A stretch of DNA of 64,000 nt from Nocardioides sp. BP30. GTDB taxonomy: Bacteria > Actinomycetota > Actinomycetes > Propionibacteriales > Nocardioidaceae. Made by a program: the position numbers and the translations under genes. The stretch's first letter is position 1; the number at the start of each line of letters is the position of its first letter. This document shows, piece after piece, positions 27,511-35,695 of the stretch. The stretch is taken from assembly GCF_029873215.1 (NCBI RefSeq), contig NZ_CP123620.1:3162001-3226000 (forward strand), given 5' to 3'. The notes beneath the pieces were generated by a model. The model saw only the letters and a list, made by a program, of their open reading frames with translations. It searched no databases and was not told the DNA's origin.

Positions 27511-29125
27511 TCGGCAGCGCGACCGATCCGGTCGCCTCGTCGACGGCCGTGGTCCGCAACGTCACCGAGAGCCGCCACGTTCCCGACACCGGTACGGCGA
27601 TGCTGCCCTGACGGTGACCCGTACCGGCGTTGACCAGCGTGACCGGCAGCGGCCCGACCGACCGTGCGGGCAGGCTCAGCGTGGCGTCGATCTCCTTGGG
27701 ATCGGTCGGCAGCTGGTCCTTGCCGAAGATGTAGAGGTGCAGCTCCATCCGGCGGTCCCCGGTGGGCACCGCCGAGACCTGCACCGTGTCGCCCTCGAGC
27801 ACGAGGTTCGCCGCGATGCTCGGGTGGTAGGCCGTCTTGGCGGGCTCGGTGGCCACCAGCGCCGAGGAGATGCCCAGGACCACGACGAGCCCGGCCGCCT
27901 CGGCCAGGACCGCACGCCGCAGGATCCGCGTCGAGCCGGCCGTCCGCCGCTGTTGCCGTACCCAGGCCCGCGAGCCGGCGGCGGCGACCAGCACGACCGC
28001 CACCACCCCGATCTTGACGAGCAGCTCGCGGCCGTAGGTGGTGCCGCCCAGCGCGGCCCAGGAGCCGACCTGCCGCACGGCCTGATAGGTCCCGCTGGCG
28101 ACGATCAGGAGCACCAGCACGGCGGCGAGCGCCGAGAAGCGCGCGACGACGGCCGCGGCGTTCTCGGCCAGCGGCAGGACCGCTACCAGGATCACCGCCA
28201 ACGAGCCCAGCCACATGCTCGCGCAGAGGACGTGCACGGTGTCGTTGAGCGCCGCCACGACGCGGCCCGAGCCCGCCGCGGCGTGACCGGACAGCGCGAA
28301 GCTCACCCCGACCAGCACCGCCCCGACACCGACGGGCAGCCGCGGCAGGCGCGAGAGCCGCAGGGTGAGTGTCAGGGCCGCCACCAGCACCAGCCGGGCG
28401 ATCGCCGCATGGCCGTACGTCGTGCCGAGCACCTCGCGCAGCAGCCGGCCCTGGCCCAGGCTGCCGAAGCCGAGCGCCGCGTCGTAGGGGCCCTTGAGGA
28501 GCACGTCTGCCACGGTGCCGAGGGCGAGCAGCCCCGCGCCGACGGCGGCGAGCCGCCGCACCCGTCGCAGCGACCAGCCCTCCGCCCAGCACCAGGCGAC
28601 GAAGAGCAGGGTGCCGACCAGGAGCGCGCTGCCGGCGTAGCCGACCAGCCGCGCGGCGCCCAGCGCCACGGCCACGCCCTTGTTCGTCGCATCGTCCGGG
28701 GCTACCGGCGCCGCGCTCGTCCGGCCGACCGAGAAGGTGTAGGCACCCGAGACCGGGTGGGAGTCGGCCGAGATCACCCGCCAGGAGACCAGGTAGGTGC
28801 CCTGGGCGCCGCCGCTGCGCAGGTGCACGCTGACGGCCTGACCCTTCCCGGCCGGGTGGGCCACGTCACCGGCGTCGACCCGGGCGCCGTCGGGTCCGTA
28901 GACGCGCAACGAGGTCGGCAGCAGGGTCACCGCCTCGTCGAAGCTCAGCGACACGCTGTCGGGAGCGGTCGCGAGGACGACGTCCGGTGGCGGCGTGCTG
29001 CCCTCCAGCACCGCATGGGCGGAGGCCGGAGCGGCCGCCGCCATGACCGCGAGCACCACCAGCGCACCGAGCGCCGCCGCGAACCTGACCCACCGGCCTC
29101 GCGGCTCGAGCACTCTGGACACCAC
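27503..29125 (-). CDS. CopC-CopD fusion copper protein
   Basis: A 540-residue fusion. The signal peptide ends in SAHAVLEGSTPP, exposing the N-terminal His of the periplasmic CopC domain (about 37-135, ending ISADSHPVSGAYTFSV). About eight membrane helices of a CopD domain follow (about 150-430) and then a C-terminal extracellular domain. Fused CopC-CopD proteins (YcnJ type) are linked to copper uptake or distribution. The GTG start faces the divergent gene at 29221. Confidence 0.9.
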   Translation of the reverse strand: MVSRVLEPRGRWVRFAAALGALVVLAVMAAAAPASAHAVLEGSTPPPDVVLATAPDSVSLSFDEAVTLLPTSLRVYGPDGARVDAGDVAHPAGKGQAVSVHLRSGGAQGTYLVSWRVISADSHPVSGAYTFSVGRTSAAPVAPDDATNKGVAVALGAARLVGYAGSALLVGTLLFVAWCWAEGWSLRRVRRLAAVGAGLLALGTVADVLLKGPYDAALGFGSLGQGRLLREVLGTTYGHAAIARLVLVAALTLTLRLSRLPRLPVGVGAVLVGVSFALSGHAAAGSGRVVAALNDTVHVLCASMWLGSLAVILVAVLPLAENAAAVVARFSALAAVLVLLIVASGTYQAVRQVGSWAALGGTTYGRELLVKIGVVAVVLVAAAGSRAWVRQQRRTAGSTRILRRAVLAEAAGLVVVLGISSALVATEPAKTAYHPSIAANLVLEGDTVQVSAVPTGDRRMELHLYIFGKDQLPTDPKEIDATLSLPARSVGPLPVTLVNAGTGHRQGSIAVPVSGTWRLSVTLRTTAVDEATGSVALPIK

Positions 29126-29220
29126 GGGGACCGACTGTAACGGGGGCCTCGTACCTCCCGATCCGTGAGGTGTGGACGGGGCGGCCTACCATCGCTGCAG
29201 ACCGTTGAAAGGACCCGTCG

Positions 29221-29853
29221 TTGCGTCGCTGTGCTGCCCTCCTGCTGGCCCTGGCCGTCCTCCTGCCCCTGCCCGCCCACGCCGACGGATTCTCCACCTA
29301 CGTCTCGACGTTCAAGGCCGTCGCCCCTGACATCTCCGGCATCCGGGTGCGGGTCCCCTCCAACGGCGAGGACATCAACGTCGCGAACACGGGTGCGACC
29401 CCGCTGATCGTCTATGGCTACCAGGGCGACCAGTACCTCAAGATCACCTCTGAGGGCGTGTGGCAGAACAAGCTCTCCCCGGCCACCTACCTCAACAAGG
29501 AGCAGACCATCGGCGCCATCCCCGCCGATGCCAACGCCACCAAGCCGCCCGTCTGGGTCAAGATCAGTGACACGAACCATGCCCAGTGGCACGATCACCG
29601 GATCCACTGGATGGGCGTCAGCAACGCTCCGGTGGTGCAGAAGGACCCCAAGCACGCCCACCTGATCAACAACTGGAAGATCCCGATCGCGTCGGGCACC
29701 CAGAAGGCCGACATCACCGGCACGCTCACCTACCAGCCCGGTGGCCACCTCGGGACCTACCTGACCTACGGCGCGATCGGCCTGGCGATCCTGGTCATCC
29801 TCGGCCTGCAGGTGATCATCCTGCGCCGGCGCAAGGCCGCCTCCGCGAGCTGA
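29221..29853 (+). CDS. Uncharacterised exported His-rich membrane-anchored protein
   Basis: I do not recognise a named family. The 210-residue protein starts at TTG, with AAAGGA 7-8 bases upstream. A signal peptide ends at AHA (about residue 21); a globular region follows to about 175 and a C-terminal helix (YGAIGLAILVILGLQVIIL) with RRRK anchors it facing outward. Histidines cluster in WHDHRIHWMG near residue 122 and KHAHLINNW near 143, which could bind metal. Divergence from copCD and the copper genes around it suggest a copper-related role; that part is inference. Confidence 0.85.
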   Translation: MRRCAALLLALAVLLPLPAHADGFSTYVSTFKAVAPDISGIRVRVPSNGEDINVANTGATPLIVYGYQGDQYLKITSEGVWQNKLSPATYLNKEQTIGAIPADANATKPPVWVKISDTNHAQWHDHRIHWMGVSNAPVVQKDPKHAHLINNWKIPIASGTQKADITGTLTYQPGGHLGTYLTYGAIGLAILVILGLQVIILRRRKAASAS

Positions 29854-29880
29854 GGGGCGCACCTGCCTGCCGCGCCGCGG

Positions 29881-30825
29881 TCAACGGCTCCTCCTGAGCA
29901 CGGCGAGGGCCAGGACGGCGGCCGCCCCGACCGCTAGCGCGGCTCCGTCGACCCGCCGGGCCAAGTGGGTCGCGCGCGCGATGTCGACCGGCTCCGGCGC
30001 CCGGCCCACCCCCATCACGGCGCGATGCTCGACCCGGTCACCGTGGTAGGTGTTGGTGCCCCCGAGCCGGATGCCCAGCGCGCCGGCGAAGGTCGACTCC
30101 ACCACGCCCGCGTTCGGGCTCGGATGCCGGCGGGCGTCGCGTCGCCACGCGGTGGCAGCGCTGCCCGGGTCCTCGCCCAGCGCGACCGCGAGCACACCGG
30201 CCAGCCGCGACGCCGGCAGGTTGACCACGTCGTCGAGCCGCGCGCTCGCCCAGCCGAACCTCTCGTAGCGGGCGGTGCGGTGGCCGACCATCGCGTCCAG
30301 GGTGTTGGCAGCCCGGTAGCCGAGCAGGCCAGGGACGCCGGCGACGGCCCCCCAGACCAGCGGCGCCACGACCGCGTCCGAGGTGTTCTCGGCGATCGAC
30401 TCCACCACGGCACGGGCCACCTCGCCCTCGTCCAAGGCCGCCGTGTCGCGACCGACCAGGTGGGTCAGCCGCCGTCGCGCACCGGGCAGGTCGCCGGCGG
30501 CCAGGCGCGCCCGGACGGCGGCTGCCTCCCGCTCGAGGCTGCGGCCGCCCAGCACTACCCAGGTCGCCAGGGCCGTCAGGGCGGTCCGGGCCAGCGGACG
30601 GGACGCCACGGCCCGTTCGGACGCGACACCCAGGGCCACCGCTCCCCCGACCAGGATCCCGGCGTGGAGCACGCCGCGAGCGCGGTCGTCGCCGTGGATC
30701 CGCCGCTCCAGCGCGCCGGCCAACCTGCCGAAGCCGGCGACCGGGTGGCCCCGCCGGGGATCGCCGAACGCCCGGTCGGCGGCGAAGCCGAGCACCAGTC
30801 CGCCCGCCCGGGCGAGCCCCGTCAC
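29881..30825 (-). CDS. cobD: Adenosylcobinamide-phosphate synthase CobD/CbiB
   Basis: A membrane enzyme that joins aminopropanol phosphate to adenosylcobyric acid. The 314 residues start at GTG 30825, which overlaps the cobS stop as GTGA. Several hydrophobic segments and the family motifs FADRAFGDPRRGHPVAGFGRL, ESIAENTSDAVVAPLVW near residue 135 and SPNAGVVESTFAGALGIRLGG near 235 are seen. It is the last gene of the second cob operon. Confidence 0.95.
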   Translation of the reverse strand: MTGLARAGGLVLGFAADRAFGDPRRGHPVAGFGRLAGALERRIHGDDRARGVLHAGILVGGAVALGVASERAVASRPLARTALTALATWVVLGGRSLEREAAAVRARLAAGDLPGARRRLTHLVGRDTAALDEGEVARAVVESIAENTSDAVVAPLVWGAVAGVPGLLGYRAANTLDAMVGHRTARYERFGWASARLDDVVNLPASRLAGVLAVALGEDPGSAATAWRRDARRHPSPNAGVVESTFAGALGIRLGGTNTYHGDRVEHRAVMGVGRAPEPVDIARATHLARRVDGAALAVGAAAVLALAVLRRSR

Positions 30826-31589
30826 GACAGGCCTACCAGGAGCGCGGCCAGCGCCAGCTCGACGGCGGCACCGAAGACGTCGCCGGTGACGCCCCCGAGC
30901 CGCCGGACGGCGTGGGCCACCAGCACCGCCACCGCCAGGGCGGCCGCGGCGACGGCGACCACGCCACGCCACCAGTCCAGGCCGGCGGCGCTCGCCGCCA
31001 GTGCCAGCACCGCGGCACCCGCCAGCCAGACCAGCGCCACGACCGGTCGCGGCACCGCCTGGGTGTAGGTGTCGCCGAGTCCGCCGGGCCGCGCGGACGG
31101 TACGCCGGCGGCGCAGCACAGGACCAGCGCGGCGCGCGAGACGCACACGCCCAGCCCGGCCAGCACCGCACCGCGCAGGGCGTGCGGCCCCGCGAGCACC
31201 GACGCCAGCGCGGCCGCCTGCAGACCGATCACCAGGACGAGGGCGACCACGCCCGCCGGCCCCGACGTACCGGTCTTCATCACGGTCAGCGCCCGCTCGC
31301 GGTCGTAGGAGGACGCGAGGCCGTCGACGGTGTCGGCGAGGCCGTCGACGTGGAAGGCGCGGTTGCCGAGCACGATCACCCCCACCGCGAGCAGCGCCAC
31401 CACCGGCGGCGGCAGGTCGAGGCGGATGCCGGCGTACCCGGTGATCGCGGCGGCCGCTCCGAGCGGGACCGTCGCGACCGGTGCCAGCACCATCGCCAGT
31501 CCCGCGCGGCGCCGATCGACCACCGTCGGCGGACGGACGGGCACCGCCGTGAGCGTGCCGACGGCGAGCCGCCAGGAGTCAGCGATCAT
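30822..31589 (-). CDS. cobS: Adenosylcobinamide-GDP ribazoletransferase (cobalamin synthase)
   Basis: Joins adenosylcobinamide-GDP to alpha-ribazole (or its phosphate) to finish the coenzyme. The 255-residue integral membrane protein starts MIADSWRLAVGTLTAVPV. The metal-binding segment FHVDGLADTVDGLASSYDRE near residue 70 and VMKTGTSGPAGVVAL near 95 are diagnostic. Called CobV in Pseudomonas nomenclature. It lies between cobT and cobD. Confidence 0.95.
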   Translation of the reverse strand: MIADSWRLAVGTLTAVPVRPPTVVDRRRAGLAMVLAPVATVPLGAAAAITGYAGIRLDLPPPVVALLAVGVIVLGNRAFHVDGLADTVDGLASSYDRERALTVMKTGTSGPAGVVALVLVIGLQAAALASVLAGPHALRGAVLAGLGVCVSRAALVLCCAAGVPSARPGGLGDTYTQAVPRPVVALVWLAGAAVLALAASAAGLDWWRGVVAVAAAALAVAVLVAHAVRRLGGVTGDVFGAAVELALAALLVGLS

Positions 31590-31597
31590 GACGCAGC

Positions 31598-32644
31598 TCA
31601 GGGCAACAGGTCGCTGAGCAGCGCGACGTCGCGCAACAGGGCGATCGCGCTGCGCACGACCGGTACGGCGGCGACGGCACCCGATCCCTCGCCCAGCCGC
31701 AGACCGAGGTCGAGCAGCGGCTCGAGGCCCATCTTCGCCAGCGCGAGGCTCTGCGCGGGCTCGGTGGAGCGGTGGCCGGCGGCGTACCAGGCCGCGGCGC
31801 CGGGCTCGATCCGATCCGCCGTCAGCGCGCACGCGACGCTCATCAGGCCGTCGAGCAGGACCGGCACCCCTCGGCGTGCCGCCTCCAGCAGGTAGCCGGT
31901 GGTGGCGGCGAGGTCGGCGCTGCTCAGCGCGGCGAGGGTCTCGACCGGATCCTCGGTGCGTGCACCCGCGCGGGCGACGGCAGCATCGACGACGCCGGCC
32001 TTGTGGGCGAGCGCGGCGTCGTCGATGCCTGTCCCCCGGCCGACGACCTCGCCGGCCGGCAGTCCGAGCGCCACCGCGACGAGCGCGGCGGCCGGGGTGG
32101 TGTTGCCGATGCCCATGTCGCCGCTGATCAGCAGGCGCGCACCGGCAGCGATCTCCTCACCGGCGACCGCCGCACCGGCGGCGAGCGCCTGCTCGGTCTC
32201 GGCCCGGGTGAGAGCGTCCTGGAGGTGGATGGCGCCGCTGCCGCGACGGACCTTGTGCCGCTGCAGCGCCGCCCTGAGGTCGCTGTCGAGGTCCTCGAAG
32301 TCGTCGTCGACGCCGAGGTCCAGCACGCGCACCTGCACCTGGTGGGCGCGGGCGAGAGCCGTGACGCCCGCCTTGCCGGCCAGGAACGTGCGGACCATCG
32401 CCCCGGTGATCGCAGGCGGGAACGCTGAGACGCCGTGCGCGGCGACGCCGTGGTCGCCGGCGAAGATGACCAGCCGCACGCTCTCGGCGCCGTCCAGTGG
32501 CTGCGGCGGCACCTGACCCTGGCAGGCCGCCAGCCACACGCCGAGCTCGCCGAGGCGGCCGAGCGCACCCGGTGGCGTCGCCAGGGCGGCCAGCCGCTTG
32601 GCGGCGTGGTCGCGGGTGATGGTGGAGGGCGGGACGAGGGTCAT
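31598..32644 (-). CDS. cobT: Nicotinate-nucleotide:DMB phosphoribosyltransferase
   Basis: Activates 5,6-dimethylbenzimidazole to alpha-ribazole 5'-phosphate. The 348-residue protein starts at the ATG overlapping the cobBC stop (ATGA). It has PPGALGRLGELGVWLA near residue 23, FAGDHGVAAHGVSAFP near 62, LLISGDMGIGNTTPAAAL near 170 and the C-terminal catalytic-glutamate motif LRLGEGSGA near 320. BluB in the third operon supplies its base. Confidence 0.95.
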   Translation of the reverse strand: MTLVPPSTITRDHAAKRLAALATPPGALGRLGELGVWLAACQGQVPPQPLDGAESVRLVIFAGDHGVAAHGVSAFPPAITGAMVRTFLAGKAGVTALARAHQVQVRVLDLGVDDDFEDLDSDLRAALQRHKVRRGSGAIHLQDALTRAETEQALAAGAAVAGEEIAAGARLLISGDMGIGNTTPAAALVAVALGLPAGEVVGRGTGIDDAALAHKAGVVDAAVARAGARTEDPVETLAALSSADLAATTGYLLEAARRGVPVLLDGLMSVACALTADRIEPGAAAWYAAGHRSTEPAQSLALAKMGLEPLLDLGLRLGEGSGAVAAVPVVRSAIALLRDVALLSDLLP

Positions 32645-35082
32645 CGGAGGGCTCCTTCGAGGGCGGTGAGCAGCTGGTCGGTGAGCTCGGGCGGCCGGAC
32701 AGCGATCCGGATCCAGGAATCGTCGAGACCGGGGAACGTGTCGCCCCGTCGTACGGCGATGCCCTGCTCGCGCAGCAGGCGATGGGTGCCGGCGCCGGCC
32801 TGGAGCAGGACGTACGGCGCCTGCGAGTCCACCGGCCGATGCCCGCGCTCGTGCAGCTGCGCGACGAGGTAGGTGCGCCACCGGGTCAGCTCGGCGGCGC
32901 GCCGCGCGGCCTCCTGCCGCGCCTGCGGGCTGCTGCACGCGAGCATCGCGGCGATGGCGGGCGTGCCGACCGACCAGGGGGTCTGCTGTGCGGCCAGCTC
33001 GCGGATCAGGGCGCTCTCACCGAGCACGTAGCCCGCCCGGATGCCGGGGATCGACCAGTGCTTGGTGAGGCTGCGCAGCACGAGCAGGCCCGCCGAGACG
33101 TCATCGCGTGGCACTCCAGGCGTCACTGCGTCGGCGAACGACTCCGGCTCCCCCGGGACGGCGTCCATGAACGCCTCGTCGACCACCACGACCCGGCCGG
33201 GGCGCAGCAGCGCAGCGATCGCCGCCCGGCGGTGCAGGACGCCGGTCGGGTTGGTGGGGTTGCCGACGACGACCAGGTCGGCGTCCTCGGGGATCCGGCC
33301 GGCGTCGAGTGCGAAGCCGTCCTCGGGTCGGGTCAGGACGGTGGCGACCGTGTGCCCCGCCTGCTGCAGCGCCGCGTGCGGCTCGGTGAACTGCGGGTGC
33401 ACCACCACCGGCCGCCGCCAGGGCCGCAGCCGGGCGATCAGGGTGAAGGCCTCGGCGGCCCCGGCCGTCGGCAGCACCTCGTCGGGCGCGCGGCCGTGAC
33501 GGGCGCCGATCGCCGCCGCCGCCGAGGTCGGGTCGGGGTAGGAGTCGATGCCCGCCAGGCTCTCGGTCAGCGCTGCGTCGAGCCAGTCGGGGCGGGCTGC
33601 GGCGTACACGTTCACGGCGAAGTCGAGGTGCCCGTCGCGAGCCTCCGCATCACCGTGGTGACGCAGCCCCGACTCGACCGGGACGCAGGCCCGACTCGAC
33701 GCGGCCTCGGCGAAGCGCTGGGCCAGCTGCGGGTGGCCGGCCCAATGCACGTGCAGGTACGACGCGTGCAGTCTCGGGCCACCGAAGCCGACGGCCTCAC
33801 CGTCCACCTCCCAGGCCGGCCCCCAGCCGGCACCCGCTCCGGCACCCGCTCCGGCACCCGCTCCGGCACCCGGTGTGGCGCGGGTCTTGTGGAACTCGTG
33901 CGCGGTGATCCGCTCGCCCGCTCGGGTCAGCAGCGAGTCGGCGGGAGCCAGCGCGACCGGGTAGCGCAGCGTGAGCCGCCCCATCGTTGCCGTGGTCGGC
34001 AGCACGCCGGCCATCGCCGTGCCCTCCAGCGACTCGGCCAGGTAGAGCAGGCCGGCGCACTCGGCGACCGTCGGCAGCCCGTCGCGGACGGCGGTGCGGA
34101 TCTCCTCCATCAGCGCCCGGTTGGCGGCCAGCTCGGGCGCGTAGACCTCGGGGAAGCCGCCTCCGAGGTAGAGACCGCTGGTCCCGGCGGGGAGCGCGGC
34201 GTCCGTCAGCGGGTCGAACGTCACCACCTCGCACCCGGCGGCGGTCAGCAGCTCCTCGGTCTCGGCGTAGCGGAACGTGAACGCCCGCCCGCCGGCGACG
34301 GCGATCCGCGGTCGGGCACCGTCGGCTCGCGCGACGGGTGTGGTCGGCGGCGCCCACGGCACGGCGTCGAGGGCGGGAGCCGACCGCGCGACCTCGAGCA
34401 CGGCGGACAGGTCCACCTGCGCGGCGATCTGCTCGCCGAGCAGGGCGACCGTCTGGGCCGACACCGAGCGCTCGGCCACCGGGACCAGGCCGAGGTGGCG
34501 CGACGGGGTCGCCAGCCGCTCGTCGCGCCGTACGACGCCGAGCACGGGGACCTCCCGGATCGACCGCACGACCTCGGCGACGTTGCGCTCCGAGCCTGCC
34601 TGGTTCAAGATCACGCCGGCGATCCGGACCGCCGGGTCGTAGGCGATCATCCCCGCCACGATGGCACCCGCCGAGCGGGAGAGCCGGCCGACGTCGAGCA
34701 CGAGCACCACCGGCGTCGCCGTCAGCGCCGCCACGTGCGCGGTGGAGGCGAAGCCGTCGGCGCCGATGCGTCCGTCGTACAGGCCCATCACGCCCTCGAT
34801 GACAGCGACGTCGGCGGGTACGGGCACACGCGCACCGTGCAGCAGCAGCGGCGCGATCAGGTCCTCGCCGACCAGGTGCGGGTCGAGGTTGCGGCCCGGC
34901 CGGCCGGTGGCCAGGGCGTGGTAGCCGGGATCGATGTAGTCCGGTCCGACCTTGTGACAGCTGACGGCGAGCCCTGGACCGTGCGGGCCGGCGGCGCGCA
35001 ACGCGGCCATCAGGCCGGTCGCGATGGTCGTCTTGCCCTGGCCGGTGGAGGGCGCGGCGACGACCAGGCGCGGCAGCCTCAC
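32641..35082 (-). CDS. cobBC: Fusion of cobyrinate a,c-diamide synthase (CobB) and threonine-phosphate decarboxylase-like CobC
   Basis: An 813-residue fusion. The N-terminal ~480 residues are CobB: P-loop VVAAPSTGQGKTTIATGLM, KVGPDYIDPGYHALATGR near 45, and a glutaminase domain with its Cys in TVAECAGLLYLAESL near 340. A Gly-Ala repeat interrupts the late CobB domain near 405-420. The C-terminal ~325 residues are a PLP aminotransferase-fold CobC: VVGNPTNPTGVLHRR near 610 and the PLP lysine in RSLTKHWSIPGIRAGY near 675. CobB amidates cobyrinic acid; CobC makes aminopropanol phosphate for CobD. The GTG at 35082 overlaps the cobO stop; an in-frame GTG one codon earlier is equally possible. Confidence 0.93.
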   Translation of the reverse strand: MRLPRLVVAAPSTGQGKTTIATGLMAALRAAGPHGPGLAVSCHKVGPDYIDPGYHALATGRPGRNLDPHLVGEDLIAPLLLHGARVPVPADVAVIEGVMGLYDGRIGADGFASTAHVAALTATPVVLVLDVGRLSRSAGAIVAGMIAYDPAVRIAGVILNQAGSERNVAEVVRSIREVPVLGVVRRDERLATPSRHLGLVPVAERSVSAQTVALLGEQIAAQVDLSAVLEVARSAPALDAVPWAPPTTPVARADGARPRIAVAGGRAFTFRYAETEELLTAAGCEVVTFDPLTDAALPAGTSGLYLGGGFPEVYAPELAANRALMEEIRTAVRDGLPTVAECAGLLYLAESLEGTAMAGVLPTTATMGRLTLRYPVALAPADSLLTRAGERITAHEFHKTRATPGAGAGAGAGAGAGAGWGPAWEVDGEAVGFGGPRLHASYLHVHWAGHPQLAQRFAEAASSRACVPVESGLRHHGDAEARDGHLDFAVNVYAAARPDWLDAALTESLAGIDSYPDPTSAAAAIGARHGRAPDEVLPTAGAAEAFTLIARLRPWRRPVVVHPQFTEPHAALQQAGHTVATVLTRPEDGFALDAGRIPEDADLVVVGNPTNPTGVLHRRAAIAALLRPGRVVVVDEAFMDAVPGEPESFADAVTPGVPRDDVSAGLLVLRSLTKHWSIPGIRAGYVLGESALIRELAAQQTPWSVGTPAIAAMLACSSPQARQEAARRAAELTRWRTYLVAQLHERGHRPVDSQAPYVLLQAGAGTHRLLREQGIAVRRGDTFPGLDDSWIRIAVRPPELTDQLLTALEGALR
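33826..33875 (-). repeat. 12-base tandem repeats encoding Gly-Ala in CobB
   Basis: Four to five copies of GGCACCCGCTCC (plus-strand reading) encode the alternating Gly-Ala tract within the CobB part of the fusion. All units preserve the frame. Such perfect repeats should vary in length between strains. Confidence 0.85.
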
Positions 35083-35693
35083 CACTCGATGCCTCGCTGA
35101 CCCTTCTGGCCCGCGTCCATCGGGTGCTTCACCTTGGTCATCTCGGTGACCAGGTCGGCGATCTCCACCAGCCGCGGGTCGGCCGCCCGGCCGGTGATCA
35201 CGACGTGCTGGAAGCCGGGACGGCTCGCCAGCGTCGCGACGACGTCGTCGACGTCGACCCAGCCCCACTTCATCGGGTAGGTGAACTCGTCGAGCACGTA
35301 GAGGTCGTGCGTCTGGGCACCCAGCCGGCGCTTGATCTCCGCCCAGCCCTCGGCGGCGGCGAGCGCGTGGTCCTCCTCGGAGCCCTCGCGCCGGCTCCAG
35401 GACCAGCCCGAGCCCATCTTGTGCCACTGCACCGGGCCGCCCTCGCCGGTCTCCTCGTGCAGCCGGCCGAGCCGCTCGAGCACCGTCTGCTCGCCGATGC
35501 GCCACTTGGCGGACTTCACGAACTGGAAGACCCCGATACGCCAACCCTGGTTCCAGCCACGCAGGGCCAGCCCGAAGGCGGCGGTCGACTTGCCCTTGCC
35601 GTCGCCGGTGTGGATGGCGAGCAGCGGGCGGTTGCGGCGCTGGCGGGTGGTCAGCCCGTCGTCGGGGACGACGAGCGGCTTGCCCTGGGGCAC
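35079..35693 (-). CDS. cobO: Cob(I)alamin adenosyltransferase CobO/BtuR
   Basis: Transfers the adenosyl group of ATP to cob(I)yrinic acid a,c-diamide. The 204-residue protein starts at GTG. The P-loop LLAIHTGDGKGKSTAAFGLA lies near residue 25, with RRLGAQTHDLYVLDEFTYPMKWGW near 122 and VVITGRAADPRLVEIADLVTEM near 165, all typical of the CobA/CobO type. It starts 3 bases past the ChlID stop and overlaps cobBC. Confidence 0.96.
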   Translation of the reverse strand: MPQGKPLVVPDDGLTTRQRRNRPLLAIHTGDGKGKSTAAFGLALRGWNQGWRIGVFQFVKSAKWRIGEQTVLERLGRLHEETGEGGPVQWHKMGSGWSWSRREGSEEDHALAAAEGWAEIKRRLGAQTHDLYVLDEFTYPMKWGWVDVDDVVATLASRPGFQHVVITGRAADPRLVEIADLVTEMTKVKHPMDAGQKGQRGIEW

Positions 35694-35695
35694 GG

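Noticed and set aside
35085-35544. An apparent N-terminal extension of the CobB-CobC frame
   Set aside because: It runs through cobO in another frame and shows no homology pattern; the GTG at 35082 overlapping the cobO stop is the natural start.
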